Below, piece after piece: positions 15,801-24,800 of a stretch of 25,972 nucleotides of DNA (positions are counted from its first letter, which is position 1; each line of letters begins with the position of its first letter). This DNA comes from DASPXY01 sp038227745. GTDB taxonomy: Bacteria; Planctomycetota; Planctomycetia; Gemmatales; Gemmataceae. A program made the position numbers and the translations under genes. The stretch is taken from positions 1 to 25,972 of the forward strand of contig JBBRPS010000034.1 in assembly GCA_038227745.1 (NCBI GenBank). The letters are read 5' to 3'. The notes beneath the pieces were generated by a model that searched no databases, was not told the origin of the DNA, and saw only the letters and a list, made by a program, of their open reading frames with translations.

Positions 15801-18800
15801 TCGTCGAGGTCTGCTGCGCCGGCGGGCCGCTCACGGTGAAGACGACGCTCCCGGTGGGGCCGACCGAGTTCACGACCAGGGCGTTGAGCGGCGGGGCAAT
15901 GGTCGCCGTCAGTTGCACCGGCAGGCCGTAGATCGGGTTGACCGGCGCGACGGTGGTGGTCGTGGGCGCCGGGTTGACGGACTGGGAAGGATTCAGCGCC
16001 CCGCTCTTGGGGTTGAAGAGGTTCGGGTCGCCGCTGAACATCACCGAGAGCGTGTGCGGGGTGGAGGTGGTGACGGTCAGCGGGCCGTTCAGGGCCGTAG
16101 GTGCCTGGGGGTCGAAGGTGGCGGTGGCGGTGCCGTTCGGGTTGGTCACCACGGTGACCACGGCGACCACCTGGCCGGGGGTGCCAGCGTCCAGGGTGAA
16201 GGTGACCGTGTCGCCGGCCGGGATGGCGGTGGCGCCGGCCTCCGGCAGCACCTGGACGGTGAAGATCACGGGCTGGCCGTACGTCGAGGGGTTGCTGGAA
16301 GAACTCACCTGCAGCGTGACGTCGGCCCGCACCTTCGTCAGGACCACCTTGGTCGGGTCGGTGGTCGTGTCGATGTTGAACTTGTTGCCGGTGATGAAAA
16401 TGCTGGGGCTCTGCGCGAATGTCCCGGAGACGGTGCCGCCGGTCGCCTGGATGATGGTGAACATGTCGCCGACCGGGATCGTGCCGGTCACCGTGCCCTT
16501 GAGGTTGGCGCCGCCGAGGGCGACGTTGCCGGTGACCGCCAGCTGGTCGTAGTGGGTGCCCGCGGCGGGCAGGGCGGGGAGCGCCGGGGCGCTCAAATCG
16601 ACGGCGAACGTGGTCCCGGCCCCCCAGGTGACGGCCCCGCTGTGCAGGATGCCCTTGGCGCTGCCGCCGTTATCGCCGGGGCTGACGGTGCCGACGGCCG
16701 TGCCGGCCGGCGCCGGCCCGGCGATCGTCCCCACCTGCTGCGTGCCGACGCCGCCCTGGCCGCTCAGGGTGCCGCCGTTGAGCACGACGGCGCCAATCTT
16801 GCCGTCCACCTGCAGGTCGCCGGCCTTGACGGTCGTCAGGCCGGGGTACGTGCTGGTGGCCGTCAGCTGCAGCGTGCCCGTGCCGACGTCCATGGTCAGG
16901 CCCGCGCCGGCGCCGCCGGCGATGGGGGTGGAGATCAAGAGGTCGGTGGCGTTCGGACCGTCGGCGACATTGAAGGTCCGCGTCGCGCTGCCCAGCGCCA
17001 GCGTGCCGGTGCCCGTGATGGTGGCGGAGCCGGTGGCGGCGTCGGAAGTGGCGGTCACGTTCCCGCCCAGGGTGACCGCGCCGGTGCCGAGGCCGGGGAT
17101 CGTCAGGGTGCCGCCCGTCATGTTCAGGGCGTTGGGGTTGGCGAGCGTCAGCTGGCCCGTGCCCGCCGCCCCGGTGGTCGCCTGCCCATCGATGATGGTC
17201 AGCGTGCCGACGGTCTCCGTCTTGCCATTGAGGTCCATCTTGCCGTCGCTGTTGACGGTGACCGTGGCCGTGTCGGAGACCTGGTTGGAGAAGGTCCAGC
17301 GGGCGATGGCGGTGGCCGCCGCGCCCACCGTGTCGCCGACCGTCAGGTCGCCGCCGAAGGCCGCCGCCGCGCCGGTGCCGTTCGTCACCGTGGCAAGGAC
17401 CGGCTTGGCGCCGCCGAACCCGTTGCCCGTGAGCGGCTGCACGTCGATCTGGGCCAGGGCGCCGGTGAAGGTGATCGTGTACAGCCGGCCGTTCGACGTC
17501 ACGGTGACGTTGCCCGGGAGGATATTCGGCAGGAACTGCAGGGCGTTCTGCACGCTGTCGGTCGGCAGCACGCCGCCGTTGGCCGCCACGTTCCATTGCA
17601 GCATGCCGGTGGTCTGCGGGCCGGACATATCCGTGTAGGTCAGCGTGAACGTCCCGGACGAGCCAAGGATGGTCAGGACCTGCACCTCCGCCGCGCCGCT
17701 CTTGTCCAGGAGCAGGATGCCCTGGTTGACCTGGGTCAGGCCCGTGTAGGTGTTATTGGCAGTGCCGGCGAGGTCCACGGTGCCGGGGCCGACCGCGGTC
17801 AGGCCGGGGGCCGGGACGGCGCCGCCGGCGGCGGTGATCGCCTGGTTGAGCGTCAGGGTGTTGCCGGCGTTATCCACGCCGACGGCGGCGGTGCTGCCGA
17901 GCGTGATGGGCTGCGCCCAGGTGGCGTCGAAGCCGCTGACGTCCTCCAGGGCGCCGGCGTTGTTGAACCCTTGGCCGTTGAGCGTCAGGTTCTCCGTCTG
18001 GACGGTGTTGTTGCCGGCCGCGAGCTGGAGCTGCAGAGTGGCGCCGCTGTTGACGACGGTGCCCTCCGGGCCGTCGCGCAGGGTGGCCAGGACGATCGTC
18101 ACGCCGGCGTTCGCCAGGGCGGTGATCGGCGCGACGTTGGTGTCGCGCAGGCTGCCGTTGAAGTCCACGGTGTAGACGTTGCTGCTCGTCCCCGTGCCCT
18201 GGGTCACGGTCACGTAGGCCCCGATGGCGCCGATGCTGGAGAGGGCGTCGAGGGCCGCCTCCATGTCGCCGCGGAGGTTCGCGTCGTTCACGGACAGGGA
18301 GATGGTCGTCTGGCCGTTGAAGGCCAGGGTGAACGTGCCGCTGGCGCCGCGGACGGTGATTTGCTGTTCCTCCGGGCCGCTGTTGCCGCCCAGGGCCAGG
18401 GGATCCTGGATGTTGAGAACGCCCTCGTTGACGAACGTGATGCCGCCGTAGCTGTTGGGGTTGGGGAGCACGAGGGTGCCCGTGCCGACCTTGGTGAGGC
18501 TGGCGGCCGGGACCGGCGCCAGCAGCGGGGCCGCCACGGTGGGATCCTGGATGCCGCCGTTGATCGTCAGCTGGGTGGCGGGGGCGACGCCGACGGAGGA
18601 GTTGGTCTGCAGCGTCACGGCCGCCGCGTAGGTGTTGCTGCCGGTGACGTTGCGCAGGGCGCCCTGGCCGCCGTCCGCCACGGTGGTCACCGTGGCCGTC
18701 GTGCCGAACTTGCCCGACGCCCCGATCGGGGGCTGGTTGGCCCCGGCCAGGGCCCCGCCGAAGACGATGAGGAAGGTGCCGTTGTACGGGATCACGGTCA

Positions 18801-21800
18801 CCGACCCGGCGGCGCCGAGGGCGGTGTTCAGCGCGGCCTGGATCTGGCTGGCGTTGGCATTGAAGGGCAGCAGCGCGGTGGGCGTGCCGTTGATGGTGAG
18901 GCTGAAGCTGCCGACCGTGCCGGTGACGGTGAGCTGCTGCACCTCGGGCGTGCCGTTGGCGTTGAGCGTCAGGGTCTCGCCGATCACCGTGAAGCCGGCG
19001 GCGGCGGCGCTATCCACTTCCAGGCTGGCCCCGGTGCTGACAAGGGTGCCGTTGGCGGGCTTGCCGGGGGTGAAGTTGGCGATGGCCGTGCCCCAGTTCG
19101 CCCCCGAGGTCAGGGTGTTGGCGAACTCGTTGACCGCCCAGAAGCTGCCGTCCACCGGATCGACGTTGATGCCGCTCAGGTCGCCGGCGCGCCCGGTGGG
19201 GGTGAAGTCCGAATAGTTGTCCTGGCCGACCCCTGATGGGACGAGGACGGATGCCTCCATCGTGCCGAGGGGGTCCGTCGCGACGCGGCCCGTGACGTAC
19301 ATCGACAGGAAGTCCGTGGGGAAGTCCGTCCCGGACCGCATGTAGGTGATGCCGATGGAACCCGCGGCGTTGATGTCGATGCCCGGGTAAGTGAGGTACG
19401 TTTTGTCGCCGGCGCTGATGCTCCCCTGGTCCTTCAGCATGGGCGTCCCGGTGCTGAGGTCGATCACGTACCAGCGGACGTCGTCCTCGGTCGCGGAGAA
19501 GGAGACGGAGTGGGTGGCGACGAGGGTCTTGTTCCACTCCGCAGCCTTGAGGATGCGCGAGTCGATCTTGCTCGTGATGACCGTGCCGTCCGGGTTGAGG
19601 GGCGGCACGGCGTCGGCGTACGTGGCCACCGCCAGGTTGAAGGTGCTGAACGACGCGGCGCTGGACAGCACGTTCGTCATGCGGACGACGTCGATCGAGC
19701 TGCCGCTGCCCTGCTGGACGAACCACATCGGGTCGTTCGGGAGCGAGTCGTGCATGACCGTCGGCCGCAGGTTGAAGCCGTTGAAGTCGTTCTGGTTGAC
19801 CCCCATGGGGTCCGCCAGCAGCGCGGCCTGCGACACGCCGGCGGCCAGGTCGGCGGCGCTGATGGTAGTGATCAGCACGTGGTTGGCGCCCGCGCCGATG
19901 TTGAACATGTTCAGCGTGAAGACGAAGGCATCGCCGTTGAAGCCGAAATTGCCGGGGTAGTCGGCGTCGAAGCCGGCCTCGGTGGTGCTGACCTGGTAGA
20001 AGGTCCAGTCCGCCGCCGTCACCGACGTCGGGTTGGACGTCTTGGAGACCGCGAAGTCGAACGTGCTGACGTGCGCGGGGCCGAAATCGACGTCCTGGTC
20101 GCCGACGATGAACCGGCCGATCGTGTCGTCGTAGACGACGATCGGGTCGGACAGGTTGGAACTCGCCGAGGCCACCGGCAGGCCGCCGACCGTGTTAAAG
20201 AAGTTGCTGAACGAGGTACTGAGGGCCGTCGCGCCGGTGGCCTTGGGGCTGAAGACGGCGATCGTCTGGTTGACGGTCTCCACGTAGGTGGTGGGGCCGG
20301 CGGCGCCGGCGGTGTCGGGCGGGGCGAAGAGGCCGCTGCTGTTGAAGTCCAGGCCGGCGTAGCCCAGGCCGTTGTTGTTGCTCGGCGCGATGGTGATGAT
20401 CGGGACGGCGTTGGTCTGGTTGAGCCCCAGGGCGTTGGGGTCCTGGATGCGCAGCGCGCCCGCGGCCACCGTAGTGATGCTGCCGTAGCTGTTGGCGGCG
20501 TGGGTGGTGGCGGAGGTCAGCGTCACGCGCCCGAGGCCGACCTTCGTGAAGCCGAAGTTGCCGCCCGCCTGACCGATGGCGCCGTCGATGGTCATCGTCT
20601 CGTTGGGGTTGGTCGTACCCAGAGCCGAGTCGCTGCGCAGGGTGACGGGGCCTTGCCAGGTGTTGTTGCCGGCGCTGTCGAGCAGCGCCCCCGTGTTGAA
20701 GATGCCGGTGCCGACGAGCGACAGGAACTCGCCGGAGACGGTGAGGCTGCCGCCCGGGGTCGGTGCCTGGAGCTGGAGCTGCGCCCCGTTGAAGACGTCG
20801 GTGCCGCTGGCGGCGGTGCCGCCGGTCCCTAGCGCCAGCGCGTGCTGGACCTGCAGCACGCCCTGCACGACCTCCGTCAGGCCGCCGTAGGTGTCCGCGT
20901 TGGCCAGGGTGAGTGTGCCGGTTAGCTCCTTGGTCAACTTCCGACCCGGGCTGGCCCCGGCGTCGGTGATCGAGCCGTTGCCCATCAGGAGGGGGGCCTT
21001 GCTGCCGATGGTCAGCGTGGTGCCGGAGTCCACCCCGATGGTCGAGTCCGTGTTCAGAGTGATCTGGCCGGTGTAAGTGTTGTTGTTGCTGACGTTGCGC
21101 AGGGCGCCCGTGTTGTGGTCGTTGAACGCGAAGCCGTCGCCGTTGAGGACGATCGGCTCGAGCTGCAGGTCGGACTGCAGCTCCAGGGCCTTGCCGGCAT
21201 CGACAATGGTGTTCGCCGTGGCCGCCGACGAGCCCAGGGCCTGCGGGTTGTGGACGACGAGCACGCCGTCCCGCACCTCGGTCACGCCGCCGTAGGTGTT
21301 GGTGCCGGACAGGATCACGTTGCCGCCGCCGACCTTCACCAGCCGCGGGTTGCTGCCGAACGTCTGATCGACGACGTTGCCGATGAGGTTGAGCTGGGCG
21401 TTGACCAGGCCGTTCTGCAGGGCCTGCGAGCCGTTCGCGCTGACGAAGACGTTGTTGATGACCGGGTCGCCGGCCAGCTGGATCACGCCGGTCCAGACCG
21501 ACGAGCCGCTCAGCGCCCGCAGGGAGCCGGCGTTGGGCTGGTTGTCGTTGAGGTAGAGGACGTAGACGCCGCGGCCGTAGGTGCCGGCCAGCAGAGTGTT
21601 GGTGTTCAGGTTGAGCTCCAGGTCGCGCACCTGGACGTTCGGCATGCCGGCGCCGAAGTGCTGCCACACGGGGGCCGGGGCGGACGGCCCGCCGTTCAGC
21701 GAGGCCAGGTAGGCGTTGAGGGCAGGGCCCTGGAGCACGTACACGCCCTCGTCGGTCCCGATATACAGGTTGTCGCTGCGCGGGTCGATGACCAGCGTCC

Positions 21801-24800
21801 AGACGGGGGTGGTGCCGAGCCCGGCGATGTTGGGCAGGGTCTTGTTCGGGTCGAGATCGACCCAGGTGTTGGGTTGGCCGGGGACCTGGAAGCCGGCGTG
21901 CTGGGACATGAAGACCTCGGCGCCGCCGAACACGGCCCGGGTGACGAAGATCGTGTCGCGGTTGCGCGGATCGACGGTCAGGCTGGAGATGTAGACGTTC
22001 CCCTCGGGGGCGGCCGTGGGCACGGCCTGAATGGCCGGGATGCTGCGGTCCTTCCAGGACACGCCCAGGTCCTTCGTCAGGTAGATCGTGCTGCCGTCCG
22101 TGGCGTAGATGGTGTTCGGGTCGTAGGTGTTGGAGCCCTTGTCCAGGACCAGCGGGAAGCCGCGGTCGGGCTTGAACGTCCCCTGGAACTGGGCGATGGC
22201 GATCGAGCTGATGAAGGTGAGCGGGACGTTGAGGCTGGTCCAGTTGCCGCCCTGGTTCGTGGTCTCCTGCAGCGACTGGCCGCCCACCAACAGGCGCGTG
22301 GGCGTGACCGCGTCGAGCACGAGCGGCGGCAGGGCCTTGAGGGTCTGCGGGTCGGTGGGCTCGAGACTGGTGTAGACGGTAGCCCAGTTCTTGCCGGAGT
22401 CGAGGGATTGGCGCACGATCGAGCCGACCCCGGTTTGCATCTCGACGGCGTAGACCGTGGTCGGGGTCTTCGGATCGACGCGCACCTGGCCGCCGCTGTT
22501 GCCGTCCGCCGTGGTCCAGGCCAGGTCGTTGGTGAACTTGGCGACGCCGTTGGACTGCACGCCGGCGAAGACGATCCTCGGATCGGTCGGGTTGGAGGCG
22601 ACGCTGTTGATCTGCGCGACGGTGAGGGTGCCGGTCAGGTCGGTCCAGTTGCCGTTGGCCTCCAGCCGCCACAGGCCGCCGTCGGTGGCGGCGAGGAGGC
22701 GGCCGGCGTTGTCGCGCGCCAGCCAGTGGACGCCGCTGCGCGGGCCGTCGCCGTTGGGTCCCGGCAGGCTGATGTCCACCCAGCCGGCGCCGCCGCTCGT
22801 GGTCTGCTGGAGTTGGCCGGCGTGGGTGACGTTGCTGGACTCGGTGCCGCCCACGACCACGTTGGTCGCGCTCGTCGCCAGAATGGCGTTGGCGAAGTTG
22901 CCCTGCAGCGCGCTCATGTAATCGGGCGGCTTGACCGTCACGGGGGCCCAGCCCTGACCGCCGGTTGTGGTCACGTAGACGTTGTTGAAGAACGGGTCCG
23001 GGGTCGCGACGGAGGCGTAGACGGTGCTGTTGTTCAGGAAGGAGCCGGCGATGGCCGTAATCTTGACGTTGCCGTTGATCGGGATCGCCGTCCCCATCGG
23101 GTTGCTGGCCGGATAGTCGGCGAAGTTATTCTCGGGGAAAGGGGGAGGGCTGGTCGGCCGGGCGTCGGGGCTGCTCGGCGGCTTGGCGTTGGGCGCGGCC
23201 GAGAAGGGCGAGCCGCCCGGGTCGCCGGTGTAGAAGATCGGCGTGTTCGAGTTGGGGTTCTCGGACCAGTACACGCCGTCGTTGAGGTCCCCCAGGGACT
23301 CGCCCAGGGCGATGTAAATGACCGGGGCGATAAAGCCGAGGCCGTTGCTGATGTCGGTGTCGATCACCGCGACGTCCGAATAAACGGCGCGGTTCTGGGG
23401 GAAACTGATACGGAAATCGTCGTCCGGACCGGGGGTGCCGGGCGGAGCGACGTCGAACGGCGCCTGGCCGACCGTGCCGATGGGGAGGGGGCTGCGGAAC
23501 GTGGAAATCACCGCGGTCAGGTTGAAGAGCTTGCCGCTGTTCGGGTTATACCGCCAGACGCCCGCGGCGGCGTTCAAAACCCCCACCGTGCCGTTGGCCA
23601 GCTTGCTGCCCCCGTCGATCACCGTGGTCACGTTGACGAACGCCCCGCCGGTATTGAACGGCCCCGGGTTCGAGATGAGCTGCGGCACGTTGGTGAAGGA
23701 CAGGCTGCCCCCGAAGACGACCTGGAAGTTGCCGCCGAGCGCGGTCACGGTCACCAGGCCGCCGGCGCCGCCGATGGTCGAGAGGTTGTTCAGCGCGATC
23801 TGGATTTGCAGGGCCAGGGGGATGGCGTTGGTGTAGGGGAGCGCGACCGTGGTCTTGCCGCGGAAGGTCAGCGTGAACGGATTGGCGGCCACCCTGATCG
23901 TCTGGACCTCGTTCTGCGGCAGGGCGCCGTCGCCGTCCGCGATGAAGATGTTGCCGGTGCGCGGATCCTGGACCATCTTTGTGATCCCCTTGCCGAGGAA
24001 GGGGTTCGGTATGGGGAGCGTCGGGTCGGTCACCAGGGTCCAGTGCTTGCCGGAGTCGATGGATTTGTAGAGCCCCGTGCCGTAGTAAGACTCGTTGGAG
24101 CTGTTGGCCTCCCCGGTGCCGAGGTAGATGGTCTGGGAGTTGGTCGCCTGGGTGGGTCCGAAGCTGGGCATCAGCAGCGCGCCGACGTACATGGCGGAGG
24201 TGGCGGGCACCCCGTCCTGGATGGTGATGATGGTCGCCGCGCTCGTCGGGTCCGCCAGCGAACTCTGGTTCGCCCCCGCCAGGTTGCCCTGGAAGGTGAT
24301 GGTGTAGACGTTCGGCGCCGGCAAGTTGGGGTCCAGGGTCACCGACACCGAGCCGCCCTCGCCGCCGATGGTCGGCAGCGCGTTCAGCGCCGCCTGGACC
24401 TGCTGGGCCGTGGCGTTGAACGGCAGCAGCGCCGTGGACGCCGGCACGCCCTGGCGGTCGATGAACTCAAGCTGGAACGTCCCCGAGGCCGGCGCGGTGA
24501 CCTTCTGGATCTCGTCGAGGCCGTCCTGGAAGTCGAAGAGCGGCTCCCAGGTCAAACCGTCGTTCTTGGTCTTCCACACGCCGCCGCCGGCGGTGCCGAT
24601 GTAGAGGACCCGCGAGTCGGTCGGGTCCGCGAGCACGGTCGTGACCCTGCCGGAGACGCCTTCGCTGCCGCTCGTCTGCCCGCCGTTGATCGGCGCGGGC
24701 CCTTCGGAGAACCAGCCGACGGGCACGTTCTCGGCGTTGGCGACGCCCTGGCCCTGGAGGATGAGCGGTTCGCCGGCGACGGTGATGCCCCCCTGCAGCT

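Noticed and set aside
11149..16332. CRISPR array or DNA satellite.
   Set aside because: The periodicity of about 300 nt follows tandem Ig-like protein domains in one open frame. There are no short identical repeats with unique spacers and no cas genes.
15427..19236. Plus-strand open frame of 1,269 codons and other long plus-strand frames opposite the giant gene.
   Set aside because: They are Gly/Arg/Val/Asp-rich antisense reflections of the repetitive minus-strand gene and lack ribosome sites and domain motifs.
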